From: an uncultured Lachnospiraceae bacterium
Lineage (GTDB): Bacteria > Bacillota > Clostridia > Lachnospirales > Lachnospiraceae
Assembly (NCBI GenBank): GCA_910587095.1
Contig: CAJUMJ010000054.1
Location: forward strand, 1-64,000
Direction: 5' to 3'
Length of the DNA stretch: 64,000 nt
Positions 26,187 to 35,096 of this stretch are shown in pieces. The notes beneath the pieces were generated by a model. That model was given only the letters and a program-made list of their open reading frames with translations, was not told the origin of the DNA and searched no databases. The stretch's first letter is position 1. Each line of letters begins with the position of its first letter. A program made the translations under genes and the position numbers.

Positions 26187-27503
26187 ATGTCATACATAGA
26201 TAACTACGAAAAATATTTGGACGAGACTTATTCCGATATAGAAAAGTGCCGGAACACAGACCAGAGGATTGTGTTTGGGTATACTTCCGACGCAGACGTT
26301 CTTCTCACTTACAGCGAACAGGAATTCAATGCGATATTGGAAAAGTATTTGAAATGTGAGCCTTCGGCCGGTAGCGATGAAGTCATTGACAGCATGGAAA
26401 CTTTTGCGAGGATTGTCTCCTACTATATGCAAAACGGCCTGGGCGGAGAGGTTGATATAACGAACTGGGAAGTGGTGGAGTACTTGTTAAAGCATTTTGA
26501 ACATGTGTACAGCCTGGGAGGAACCGCCGCACAGGGAGCGGCGGCTCTGGCCTCCACAGGAATGCCGCTGATCGGCTATATATCGGACAGAAGCGACATT
26601 GTGTGCGGGCTGATGGACTATCCGGGGCTCGATGCGATCAAGGAAGGCAAAAGAGTGCCGCTTAAGGAGATTCAGCAGGGTGAGCCGGTATATCATATCG
26701 TGTTTGCCTATACCAGGGGCGACAAATTCCGCATCGGGGATCGGGAGTATGAGGTGCCGGTAGCGAACCGGATGATCCTTGACTATGACACGATACATAA
26801 AGACATTGTTGTGGACGACGGTTTTCGGGAATATATGGAGCAAAACGCAAAGCAGATAATCTCCTACAACCTGAGCGGGTTTAACGCGATTATAGACACG
26901 GAGCTTACCGGGAGACGTATGGAGGAGCTGGGCGTGCACTACAGGAGGATGAGGGAGAACAATCCGGAGTGTATCTTCTATTTCGAGAGCGCGCACTACT
27001 TAAGCCCTGAAGTAAAGACGCTGGTTTACCAGGAAATCTCCAAATATGTGGATATCATGGGGATGAACGAGGAAGAGCTGGTGGCGCACACCAAAGAGCA
27101 GAACATGTCTATCGATAAAAATAATTTACAGGATGTAATTCACGGGATGGATTTCATCATTGACAAGTATAAAGTAAACGGCATTATTATGCACACCAAG
27201 GATTACTCGATGTATTACGGGGAAGAGCTTGAGGGCATTAATCTGGAGAAAGCGCTTACGCTCGGGAATCTTCTTTCGGGGACAAGAGCGAGAATCGGCC
27301 ATTATGGAAGTCTCGACGAATGCAGAGAGAGTCTGGAGCTGGCACTTAGCCCTGTGGGGCTTCGGTTTGCCGAAGAACTGGAAGGAATGGAACTTGACAA
27401 GAAAGTCTGTCTGGTGCCGTCCAGATATATGGAGAAGCCGGTTTGTACGATCGGGCTGGGCGATACCTTTGTGGCAGGCGTACAATTTGCGTTTATCAAA
27501 TAA
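26187..27503 (+). CDS. ADP-dependent sugar kinase family protein (glucokinase/phosphofructokinase type)
   Basis: 438 residues. It matches the archaeal-type ADP-dependent glucokinase/phosphofructokinase family (PF04587) by motif and length. Visible are GGTAAQGAAALASTG (sugar-binding glycines), NPECIFYFESAH near 255-266 (family N-x-x-E, with the His of the archaeal HxE changed to Tyr), GMNEEEL near 292-298 and the catalytic TIGLGDT with Asp about 426. GLGDT is the ADP-kinase form, not the GAGD of PfkB. Substrate is unknown; a sugar or sugar phosphate of this operon is likely. GGAAAGGGTG lies before the ATG. Unusual in a bacterium. Confidence 0.8.
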   Translation: MSYIDNYEKYLDETYSDIEKCRNTDQRIVFGYTSDADVLLTYSEQEFNAILEKYLKCEPSAGSDEVIDSMETFARIVSYYMQNGLGGEVDITNWEVVEYLLKHFEHVYSLGGTAAQGAAALASTGMPLIGYISDRSDIVCGLMDYPGLDAIKEGKRVPLKEIQQGEPVYHIVFAYTRGDKFRIGDREYEVPVANRMILDYDTIHKDIVVDDGFREYMEQNAKQIISYNLSGFNAIIDTELTGRRMEELGVHYRRMRENNPECIFYFESAHYLSPEVKTLVYQEISKYVDIMGMNEEELVAHTKEQNMSIDKNNLQDVIHGMDFIIDKYKVNGIIMHTKDYSMYYGEELEGINLEKALTLGNLLSGTRARIGHYGSLDECRESLELALSPVGLRFAEELEGMELDKKVCLVPSRYMEKPVCTIGLGDTFVAGVQFAFIK

Positions 27504-27528
27504 ATGCGCAGGCATGGAGAAAAGATAG

Positions 27529-29034
27529 ATGAAATGTTTTATGGGAATAGATTTGGGCACATCGAGCCTGAAAGTAATTATCATTGAAGAAAACGGAAAA
27601 GTCAGGGCCATCGCGGCCAAGAATTATCAGTTTCAGTCTCCGCGGAACAACTATGCGGAGCATGACCCGGAGGAATGGTGGGATGTCTGCGCCCTGACAA
27701 TCAGAAAAGCCATGCAGGAAGGCAAAGTTGCGAAGGAGGAGATAATCGCACTCAGCTTTTCCGGCCAAATGCATGGGCTGGTCACTCTTGACAGCGAGTA
27801 CAGGCCGATTCGTCCGGCGATTTTGCACTGTGACGCCAGAAGCGGTCGCCAGATCCGAGAGATGAAAGAGCAAGTTGGGGAGGAAAAGGTCAAGGAGCTG
27901 TTCATGAATCCCATTTATACCGGATTTCTTCTGCCTTCCCTTTTGTGGGTTAAGGAGGAGGAGCCGGACCATTACGGCAGGATTGCACATGTCTGTCTGC
28001 CGAAAGACTATCTCAAATTAAAATTATCAGGCGAGGTTTCTTCCGATTATTCGGACGCGTCGGCGACGCTGGCGTTTGATATCAGAAAGGGCGTTTGGTC
28101 GGAAGAAATTTTGCAAATGTTTGATTTACCGCAGGAGTGGTTTCCGAAGTGCTGCGGGACGAGCGAAGTGGCGGGTGCCGTGTCGAAATGGGCGGCAGAG
28201 CAGACGGGGCTTGCCGAGGGGACATTGATTGTGGCAGGCGGCGGCGACCAGGTCATGCAGGGAATCGGAAACGGCATCACACGGGTAGGGCAGGCGTCGG
28301 CCAACATAGGAACAAGCGGCCAGGTGTCCTTTCAGAGCGATGTGCCGATTCTGAATCAAAAACTGAATACAAACACGTTTATGGGATATAAAAAAGACAG
28401 ATGGATTACCATGGGAGCCATCATGAATGCGGGGCTTTGCTATAAATGGTTTAACAGCCTGTTCCCGAAAGTGGATTACGATAAAATGAACGAAGCAATT
28501 GCAAAGGTGCCTCCGGGAAGCGGCGGAGTCGTGTTTCTCCCTTATCTGAACGGCGAGCGGACGCCGCACCTGGATCCCGATCTCAGCGGCGCGTTTTTTG
28601 GGGTGAACCTGAGAACGGGGAGGGAACAGCTTGCGAGAGCGGTCATGGAGGGCGTGAGCTATGCGATGAACCAGTGCATTGAAGTTTGCGGCGAGCTGGG
28701 ACTCCACGCAGAGACGATCGTGGCTTCCGGCGGGGGGTCGCACAGCATACCGTGGCTTCAGATTCAGGCGGATATCTATAACGTGCCGCTTCGGGTTGCG
28801 GATACGGATGAACAGGCAGGCTTGGGCGCGGCAATTGCGGCAAGCGTAGGAGCGGGGGTTTACAAAAATATTGATGAAGGCGTTAAGGCGGTTGTAAAGT
28901 ATAAAGACTTTGAGATTATTCCGAATCCCGAGAATCATAAGAGATATATGGAATACTATCAGCTTTACAAAGATATTTTCGGTGGCTGCCACGACGCGCT
29001 GCATCGGGTAACTTTATTGGGAAGAAAGAATTGA
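27529..29034 (+). CDS. xylB: Xylulokinase (FGGY family)
   Basis: 501 residues, full length. Phosphate-binding loop MGIDLGTSSLKVIII, the xylulokinase substrate motif SFSGQMHGLV, HCDARSGRQI, TGFLLPSLLWVK, ANIGTSGQVSF, FLPYLNGERTPHLDP and ASGGGSHSIPWLQIQADI. D-xylulose is the most likely substrate, but relatives act on other ketoses. It lies 25 bp after the ADP-kinase gene and 19 bp before the transporter ATPase. D-xylulose could be produced from D-lyxose by the isomerase encoded at 35097. Confidence 0.9.
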   Translation: MKCFMGIDLGTSSLKVIIIEENGKVRAIAAKNYQFQSPRNNYAEHDPEEWWDVCALTIRKAMQEGKVAKEEIIALSFSGQMHGLVTLDSEYRPIRPAILHCDARSGRQIREMKEQVGEEKVKELFMNPIYTGFLLPSLLWVKEEEPDHYGRIAHVCLPKDYLKLKLSGEVSSDYSDASATLAFDIRKGVWSEEILQMFDLPQEWFPKCCGTSEVAGAVSKWAAEQTGLAEGTLIVAGGGDQVMQGIGNGITRVGQASANIGTSGQVSFQSDVPILNQKLNTNTFMGYKKDRWITMGAIMNAGLCYKWFNSLFPKVDYDKMNEAIAKVPPGSGGVVFLPYLNGERTPHLDPDLSGAFFGVNLRTGREQLARAVMEGVSYAMNQCIEVCGELGLHAETIVASGGGSHSIPWLQIQADIYNVPLRVADTDEQAGLGAAIAASVGAGVYKNIDEGVKAVVKYKDFEIIPNPENHKRYMEYYQLYKDIFGGCHDALHRVTLLGRKN

Positions 29035-29053
29035 GAGAAGGAGTGAGAAGGTA

Positions 29054-30562
29054 TTGGATAACAGTGCATATATTCTGAACTGCGAGGGGATTTCCAAAGC
29101 GTTTGGCGGTACGCAGGCTTTGAAGGATGTGCAGCTACATGTCAAGGCCGGAGAAGTTCATGCGCTTCTTGGAGAGAACGGCGCAGGTAAGTCTACACTG
29201 ATGAAATGTGTGATCGGCTTGATCAAACAGGACGAAGGCACGATGGAGTTTGAGGGGAAACCATATCAGGTAAGCGGCCCGGTGGACGCTCTGAACAGAG
29301 GCATTTCCATGATTCATCAGGAGTTGAACCCGGAACCTTATCTGACGGTAGCGGAGAGCATATTTTTAAAGAGAGAGAACACAAAGGGCTTCCTTTTGGA
29401 CAAAAAAGCACAGAATAAGCGGTGCGAAGAAGTTCTGGCGAGATTTGACGTGCCGTATACGGCTACGACCAAGATGAAGGAGCTGACGTTGGCGCAGGTG
29501 CAGATGGTAGAAATCATCAAGGCGGTATCCTGCGATTCCAGACTGATCATTATGGATGAGCCTACCTCGTCCCTGGATTCCACCGAGACGGATCACCTGT
29601 TTGAGGTTATCCGGGAATTGAAAGCGAAGGGCGTTGCGATCATCTATATTTCCCACCGCATGGAAGAGATTTTTGAGATCTGCGACAGGGTATCCGTGTT
29701 TAGGAACGGTACATATATCGATTCGAAATCCATGGAGGGTGTCACGAGGGACGAGCTGATTTCCATGATGGTAGGACGTGATGTCAAGAGCGTGTTCCCG
29801 AAGGTGGACTGCAAGATCGGGAAACCTGTATTCAGGGTGGAAAAAATTTCCGGCAATGGTTTCCGCGATATCAGTTTTGAGGTTCGGGAAGGCGAGATTC
29901 TCGGAATATCGGGCCTGGTAGGATCCGGCCGAAGTGAGACGATGCGGGCAATTTTCGGTCTTGACCCGATCACCTCCGGGAAGATGTATCTGGATGACGA
30001 GGAGATCATCAACAAAACCCCGAGGGCTTCCATCAAAAAGGGTATTTGTATGGTGAACGAGGACAGAAAGAATTACGGTCTGTGCCTGCTTCGCTCTATC
30101 CGTGAGAACATATCGCTGCCCAACCTGCCGGAGAAGCAAAAGGGTCTGGTCTTAAACCAGAAGCGGGAGAAGAAGGAATGTACCGAGGTGGCGCAGAAGC
30201 TGACGGTAAAAGCCTCCAGTATTGAGCATAACGGCTTTTCCTTAAGCGGAGGCAACCAGCAGAAGGTAGTTTTGGCAAAATGGCTGATGGCCAATCCGAG
30301 AGTTTTGATTCTGGACGAACCTACCAGAGGCGTGGATGTAGGAGCAAAATCGGATATTCATACTTTGATGTGCGAGTTTGCCGCCAAAGGAATGGCTGTC
30401 ATTATGATTTCCTCGGAGCTTCCGGAGGTCATGGGAATGAGCGACAGAATTCTCGTTTACCATGAAGGAACGGTAAGGGGCGAAGTGAAAAGGGAAGAAA
30501 TACTGTCAAATAAAATAACGCAGAAAGAAATTCTTGCTATGGCGTTTGGCCAGAACAAATAG
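29054..30562 (+). CDS. Ribose-type sugar ABC transporter ATPase
   Basis: 502 residues, two cassettes. The first has Walker A GENGAGKST and Walker B RLIIMDEPTSSL. The second has a degenerate P-loop (GLVGSGRSE) with LSGGNQQK and VLILDEPTRG. RbsA/MglA type. The start is a TTG preceded by GAGTGAGAAGG; there is no nearby ATG in frame. The permease begins 10 bp after its stop. Confidence 0.93.
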   Translation: MDNSAYILNCEGISKAFGGTQALKDVQLHVKAGEVHALLGENGAGKSTLMKCVIGLIKQDEGTMEFEGKPYQVSGPVDALNRGISMIHQELNPEPYLTVAESIFLKRENTKGFLLDKKAQNKRCEEVLARFDVPYTATTKMKELTLAQVQMVEIIKAVSCDSRLIIMDEPTSSLDSTETDHLFEVIRELKAKGVAIIYISHRMEEIFEICDRVSVFRNGTYIDSKSMEGVTRDELISMMVGRDVKSVFPKVDCKIGKPVFRVEKISGNGFRDISFEVREGEILGISGLVGSGRSETMRAIFGLDPITSGKMYLDDEEIINKTPRASIKKGICMVNEDRKNYGLCLLRSIRENISLPNLPEKQKGLVLNQKREKKECTEVAQKLTVKASSIEHNGFSLSGGNQQKVVLAKWLMANPRVLILDEPTRGVDVGAKSDIHTLMCEFAAKGMAVIMISSELPEVMGMSDRILVYHEGTVRGEVKREEILSNKITQKEILAMAFGQNK

Positions 30563-30572
30563 GAGGTTGGGT

Positions 30573-31559
30573 ATGTCACAAAAAAGTGCAGAAGTGAATA
30601 ACAAAAAATTTTATCAGACGGATGCGTTCCGCATGTTTATGGGTAAATATGGTATCGGTGTTATTCTGGTATTCATGATCATAATCATTGCCATCATGAA
30701 GCCGAGGTTTATTTATCCGAGTAATATCCTGAATGTATTGACACAGATTTCGGTAAACTGCCTGATTGCGTACGGCATGTGTCTGTGTATCACCACCGGC
30801 GGTATCGACTTGTCGGTCGGCCCGCAGCTTGCCCTCGTTTCCGTACTGCTTGGCCAGTTTATTGTAGTACAAGGGATGAATATGGGACTGGCGATCATCC
30901 TTTCCCTGCTCGCGGCTACATTTTTCGGATTTTTGAACGGCGTGTTGGTGGCAAAATTTAATATGGCGGCTTTCGTGGTAACCTTGGCGACGCAGTTGGT
31001 CATCCGCTCGATTGCGCAGATCATCTCCAACGGGCAGGGTATGTCGATGGCATCCCAGGAATTTAAGAACATTTATTCCGGTACATTTTTAGGGATTCCT
31101 TACCCGATCTGGTACATGATCATTATTTCCATCGTGATGTATATCGTGATGCACTGGACCAAGTTCGGCAGATATGTGTTTGCTGTCGGCGGCAACGTGA
31201 ACGCGGCAATTGCTTCCGGCGTCAACGTGTTCTGGACAAAGACCCTGTGCTATACGATCTCCGGATTACTTGCGGGTATCGCGGGCGTTATCTTTACCAG
31301 TAAGACGGGTTCCGCACAGTCAAATATCGGTGTTGCGTATGAGACGGATGCGGTAGCGGCCTGCGTGCTTGGCGGTACATCTTTCGCGGGTGGTATAGCG
31401 ACGGCGCCCGGCGTACTTCTCGGTGCGGTTATTATCGGATGTATCTACAACGGAATGAACTTCCTGAATATTGGGTCATACTATCAGTATATGACAAAGG
31501 GTATTATCATTATCTTCGCGGTACTGCTTGATATGGTAATCAATAAGAAGAACAGATAA
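30573..31559 (+). CDS. Ribose-type sugar ABC transporter permease
   Basis: 328 residues, about ten membrane helices. RbsC-family pattern: CLCITTGGIDLSVGPQLALV, FAVGGNVNAAIASGVNV, CVLGGTSFAGGIATAPGVLL. AGGAGG lies seven bases before the ATG at 30573; a reading start further upstream lies inside the ATPase gene. Co-transcribed with the ATPase and the binding protein. Confidence 0.93.
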   Translation: MSQKSAEVNNKKFYQTDAFRMFMGKYGIGVILVFMIIIIAIMKPRFIYPSNILNVLTQISVNCLIAYGMCLCITTGGIDLSVGPQLALVSVLLGQFIVVQGMNMGLAIILSLLAATFFGFLNGVLVAKFNMAAFVVTLATQLVIRSIAQIISNGQGMSMASQEFKNIYSGTFLGIPYPIWYMIIISIVMYIVMHWTKFGRYVFAVGGNVNAAIASGVNVFWTKTLCYTISGLLAGIAGVIFTSKTGSAQSNIGVAYETDAVAACVLGGTSFAGGIATAPGVLLGAVIIGCIYNGMNFLNIGSYYQYMTKGIIIIFAVLLDMVINKKNR

Positions 31560-31619
31560 GCTGAAATAACATGGAGAAATCCAGTTATTTATAAAAATTA
31601 AAAGGATGGAGGAAAAAAC

Positions 31620-32714
31620 ATGAAAAAGAAATTTTTTGCAGCAGCCATCGCGGCAGCAATGACCATGAGTCTTGTTGCGTGTGGCAGTGAGCCGGCAGCG
31701 GAAGCGCCCGCGGCTGAGGCGCCTGCGGCGGAAGCACCCGCGGCGGAAGAACCTGCGGCGGAAGAGCCCGAAGCAGAGGAGCCTGCGGCAGAAGAGCCCG
31801 CAGCGGACGCGTCCGCGGCAGCAGGCGGAGATCTGAATGGCGACGGTAAGATCATCGTTGGCTATATCTCCAAGAACACGGTAGATGTATTCCATGCGAC
31901 ACTCAACGGAGCAGCGCAGGAAAGACTGGACGCGCTTGTAGCGGACGGCACAATTGACGAGTGGACCGGTATTCTTGACGGTAACACGGACGCGGCTAAG
32001 CAGTGTGACCTTGCACAGGACTGCATCAACTATCCTTGCGACTATGTAATCATTCTTCCTGCTGAGTCCACCGCATCCGATCCGGCAGTGACGGCTATGG
32101 CGGACGCAGGTATCGGCGTTGTTGTCGTAAACTCCGCGACAGACAGCACGGATTCCGCAGCATTGACTTTCTCCGGCTCTGACGACGTATTTGCCGGCGA
32201 GTTGATGGGCAACTATGTTATGGAGCAGGTGCCTGAAGGCGGCGTGTTCGTACACTGCCAGGGTATCATCGGCAACTCCGCTCAGATTCAGCGTGGTGAA
32301 GGTATCGCAAACACGATCGAGAAGGATTCCAAGTGGACAAAAGCGGCAGATGTTCCTTGTGACTGGGATGCTTCCAAGGCTGTAAACACGGTAGACGACT
32401 ATCTTGCACAGTACGGCGACGAGCTGAAAGCCGTTATCTGCGATAACGACGATATGTCTTCCGCAGCGCAGGCTGAGTGTAACGCAAAAGGTCGTGAAGA
32501 CATTGTATGTATCGGCGTAGACGGAAACCAGGGCCCTCTTCAGATGGTAAAAGACGGCACACTTGGCGCTACCGTTTTACAGGACGGCGCAGGTCAGGTT
32601 AACGCAGGTATCGACGCGATCGTTGCGGCGATCAAGGGCGAGCCTGTAGACAAAAACTATGTAGTACCTTTCGTAGTTGTTACTTCCGATAATGTGGACG
32701 AGTATCTGAACTGA
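31620..32714 (+). CDS. Sugar ABC transporter substrate-binding lipoprotein (RbsB type)
   Basis: 364 residues. Signal peptide with lipobox (Cys 21, LVACGSE). A striking Ala/Pro/Glu linker of tandem PAAE-type units spans about 25-65. Then a type-I periplasmic-binding fold (IIVGYISKNTVDVFHATLN; GVVVVNSATDSTDSAALTF; IICDNDDMSSAAQ-like hinge; CIGVDGNQGPLQMVKDG). Order ATPase-permease-binding protein is reversed from rbs. Substrate unknown. A strong terminator follows at 32817. Confidence 0.92.
   Translation: MKKKFFAAAIAAAMTMSLVACGSEPAAEAPAAEAPAAEAPAAEEPAAEEPEAEEPAAEEPAADASAAAGGDLNGDGKIIVGYISKNTVDVFHATLNGAAQERLDALVADGTIDEWTGILDGNTDAAKQCDLAQDCINYPCDYVIILPAESTASDPAVTAMADAGIGVVVVNSATDSTDSAALTFSGSDDVFAGELMGNYVMEQVPEGGVFVHCQGIIGNSAQIQRGEGIANTIEKDSKWTKAADVPCDWDASKAVNTVDDYLAQYGDELKAVICDNDDMSSAAQAECNAKGREDIVCIGVDGNQGPLQMVKDGTLGATVLQDGAGQVNAGIDAIVAAIKGEPVDKNYVVPFVVVTSDNVDEYLN
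31691..31815 (+). repeat. In-frame tandem repeat encoding the Ala/Pro/Glu linker
   Basis: Imperfect repeats of about 15 bp (GCGGAAGAGCCCGCG-like) code for the linker of the binding lipoprotein. Such repeats can change in copy number by slippage without breaking frame, altering linker length. Confidence 0.7.
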
Positions 32715-32756
32715 TAACAGGGCAATACAGCGAAGCGAATAAGTGTAAAATCCATT

Positions 32757-32776
32757 CAAAGAATGCTTCGCATTCT
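32757..32776. repeat. Small palindrome shared with 51184-51203
   Basis: CAAAGAATGCTTCGCATTCT, with GAATGC-TTC-GCATTC hairpin. The same 20 bases occur inverted at 51184-51203, so this is a dispersed hairpin module, not a local accident. Confidence 0.6.
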
Positions 32777-32816
32777 ACTACAATGTTATACGCTGTCGCA
32801 ATTACCTGAAGAATTT

Positions 32817-32854
32817 AAAATCCCTCCCGGCGTTGCGCCGGGAGGGATTTTATT
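32817..32854. terminator. Strong bidirectional terminator
   Basis: AAAATCCCTCCCGGC at 32817-32831 and its exact complement at 32837-32851, loop GTTGC, T-runs on both strands. It ends the transporter operon and the convergent epimerase gene. Confidence 0.92.
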
Positions 32855-32879
32855 CTACAGAATGAACTTGAGAAAAGAG

Positions 32880-33878
32880 TTACGCTTTTTCCCAGGAAGT
32901 CTGGTCGTTAAAGAACTGCACTTCGATCACGTTTTTGAAGGAGGAGCCGGCGTCGAGATAAGTCATCTTGCCCTGCTCTTCAAGGCAGGCGCGTCCTTCC
33001 AGATAATTGTTGGCAGGTTCCAGACCGAGAACATAATCTTTTTCCCCCATCATTTTCCACTCGCACATCACGGGCAGGAGGGTGGGATCAAAGTGGATGG
33101 CAAGTCCCTTGGATACGACCGGGTTATAAATTTTTGCCGTAGCCCGTTCCTGATCGAAGGTGTGGTAGAAGCACTGTTCCGCGTAGTTTGCAACGGGAGG
33201 GATCATTTGATTCCAGGAGTCCAGACCGGCTGCAGCCTCCTCGTTTCTGGCCGCCACGTCGGAGGAGGAGATGTCCACCAGAGCTGTCTCGCTGAGCAGC
33301 GGATAGCCCATATTCATATGGTAGAGCAGGAGGAAAGGTTCCCTGGAGCTGCCCTCGTTGGTGAAGGTGTCCTCGATGATGAGCTTGTCAGAGCCATAGG
33401 CGCATTTGTATGTACGGTTTAAGACAATCTTCTGATTGAAGATGCAGGCGTCTACAACTTTGGCGGTAAGCGTTATCTCACCTTCCGGGGAAATATCATA
33501 GTTTACTTTCTCCGCCGGGATGTGTGATATGGAGCCGTGCAGACCGTAAGAGACGCCGTCGTGCTCTGAGGGCGTTCCCATGGACTGCAGACCGCAGGTG
33601 GTGAGGAAGCCGCAGTGAAAGGTCTTTAAAAAGTTCAGCCCCTCTTTGTCATAGTAGTTTGGCGCGCCGTATCCGCATACGGAAAAATACGACATGTTTA
33701 CGCCCTGATAGGAGAGGCGTGAGATGTCCGCGCATCTGTCCGCGCAGACCGTGAAGGCAAGGCCGCTTCCGTTGTCCACCTCAAACAGGCGCAGATTGTC
33801 GCCTTTTCCGCCGACGAGGCGATGTTCCTCCACGCGGTAAAGCTGGCTTTCGTGTCCGAAATACTTTCTGTTCTCCAT
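32880..33878 (-). CDS. DUF4432 aldose 1-epimerase-like protein
   Basis: 332 residues. Galactose-mutarotase-like beta fold of the DUF4432 group (LFEVDNGSGLAFTVCADRCADIS; FHCGFLTTCGLQSMGTPSEH; YGLHGSISHIPAEKV; LLLYHMNMGYPLL; GLEPANNYLEGR). It probably acts on an anomeric carbon or carbonyl of the sugar handled by this locus; its exact reaction is unknown. The ATG at 33878 follows AAGAAGG; the reading frame extends 71 codons upstream through AT-rich spacer and that part is rejected. Divergent from the aldolase operon. Confidence 0.82.
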   Translation of the reverse strand: MENRKYFGHESQLYRVEEHRLVGGKGDNLRLFEVDNGSGLAFTVCADRCADISRLSYQGVNMSYFSVCGYGAPNYYDKEGLNFLKTFHCGFLTTCGLQSMGTPSEHDGVSYGLHGSISHIPAEKVNYDISPEGEITLTAKVVDACIFNQKIVLNRTYKCAYGSDKLIIEDTFTNEGSSREPFLLLYHMNMGYPLLSETALVDISSSDVAARNEEAAAGLDSWNQMIPPVANYAEQCFYHTFDQERATAKIYNPVVSKGLAIHFDPTLLPVMCEWKMMGEKDYVLGLEPANNYLEGRACLEEQGKMTYLDAGSSFKNVIEVQFFNDQTSWEKA

Positions 33879-34022
33879 AAAATACCTTCTTTCTATAATA
33901 TAATGAAAATACAATAAGTTAGTAAAATTATAGCAAAAAGTACGATAGTGTGCAAATGTGTAAAAAAAAATTTCATGCAAAGCAAAAAAAAGCGTAATAT
34001 TTGAATAAATATGGGAAAATGC

Positions 34023-34051
34023 TTGACAACTATGAAATTTTTTTTTATGAT
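34023..34051 (+). promoter_or_regulatory. Sigma-A promoter of the aldolase-led operon
   Basis: TTGACA at 34023-34028, 17-bp spacer, TATGAT at 34046-34051, followed by a purine-rich leader of about 60 nt. It lies in the divergent spacer with the DUF4432 gene. Confidence 0.75.
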
Positions 34052-34112
34052 AAAAGAAGAGAAGGAAGAAGAAAAACAAACAAAATATCAAATTTAAAGG
34101 AGGAAATAAATC

Positions 34113-34997
34113 ATGTTATTGAACATGAAAGAGTTATTAGCGGTAGCTAATAAGGAAAACTTTGCAATACCTGCTTTCAATATCGGTACGGGGCAGATTT
34201 TGAAGGGAATTATTGAGGAGTGCGAGGCGCAGAAATCTCCGGTAATTCTTGCGATTCATCCTTTAGAGCTGGAGTTCCAGGGAGACGCATTCATCCAGCA
34301 GGTGATCAAGGCGGCTAACGATACGAAGGTTCCTTGTGTCATTCATCTGGATCATTCGGGAGTCAAGGACATCGAGAGAGCAATCCGCGCCGGATTTACT
34401 TCCGTGATGATCGACGCGTCCCATGAATCCTTTGAGGACAATGTAGCTGTCACGAAGAGAGTTGTGGAGCTGGCACATCCTCTCGGCGTATCCGTTGAGG
34501 CGGAGCTTGGCACCATCGGAAGCACCGACAATGATACGGAGGTTGCCGGTGGCGCTATGGATATTGTCTATACGAAGCCCGAGGAGGCGGTTAAGTTCGT
34601 GGAAGAGACAGACTGTGACTGCCTTGCGATTGCTATCGGCACGGCTCACGGGTTATATCCGGAAGGGTTCAAGCCTGAATTGAAGCTTGACCTGTTAAAG
34701 GAAATCAAGAAGGCCGTTTCCGTTCCGCTTGTACTGCACGGCGGTTCCGGCAACCCGGACAAGGAGATCGGCGAGGCGGCGAAGCTGGGTATCAATAAGA
34801 TCAACATTTCCTCCGATATCAAGGACGCTCTGTATCAGAAGCTGCGTGTGGTTCTCGCGAACGATCCGAAGGTGAGGGAGCCGTTTGAGCTGTATCCCGA
34901 GGCGATCGCGGCGATGAAGGAAGTGGCGCGTCATAAGATCCAGTTGTTCGGTTCCAACGACAAAGTGAAGCACTATGTGAATCTTCCTATAAAATAG
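34113..34997 (+). CDS. Class II ketose-bisphosphate aldolase
   Basis: 294 residues, GatY/KbaY/Fba class II family. Catalytic Asp80 and zinc His81 in HLDHS, Glu131-Leu in VEAELGTIG, zinc His179 in IGTAHG, His209 in VLHGGSG, and NISSD for phosphate. It cleaves a ketose phosphate into dihydroxyacetone phosphate plus an aldehyde; fructose, tagatose or sedoheptulose bisphosphates are all possible. Starts the operon aldolase - isomerase - DhaKL - TPI-like - RpiB-like. AAAGGAGG precedes the ATG. Confidence 0.88.
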   Translation: MLLNMKELLAVANKENFAIPAFNIGTGQILKGIIEECEAQKSPVILAIHPLELEFQGDAFIQQVIKAANDTKVPCVIHLDHSGVKDIERAIRAGFTSVMIDASHESFEDNVAVTKRVVELAHPLGVSVEAELGTIGSTDNDTEVAGGAMDIVYTKPEEAVKFVEETDCDCLAIAIGTAHGLYPEGFKPELKLDLLKEIKKAVSVPLVLHGGSGNPDKEIGEAAKLGINKINISSDIKDALYQKLRVVLANDPKVREPFELYPEAIAAMKEVARHKIQLFGSNDKVKHYVNLPIK

Positions 34998-35052
34998 TGT
35001 GAGAACTTGTTCGTCCGTGGATTTTGAAATTCCACAATGTGGATGGGGTTAT
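34996..35052 (+). repeat. Modular hairpin repeat, short copy D
   Basis: Shares GTGTGAGA at its start and the stretch from GAACTTGTTCGTCC to TGGATTTTGA with the larger copy at 60786. It ends in a small hairpin CCACA-A-TGTGG followed by GGGGTTA. The internal modules of the long copies are missing. Lies between the aldolase stop and the isomerase gene. Confidence 0.65.
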
Positions 35053-35096
35053 ATTTTGAAATTGTCTGATTTGGGGAAAGGTATGGGTATAGTATT

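Noticed and set aside
34113..34997. Specific label fructose-bisphosphate or tagatose-bisphosphate aldolase
   Set aside because: Visible motifs do not separate these specificities, and locus context suggests another substrate is possible.
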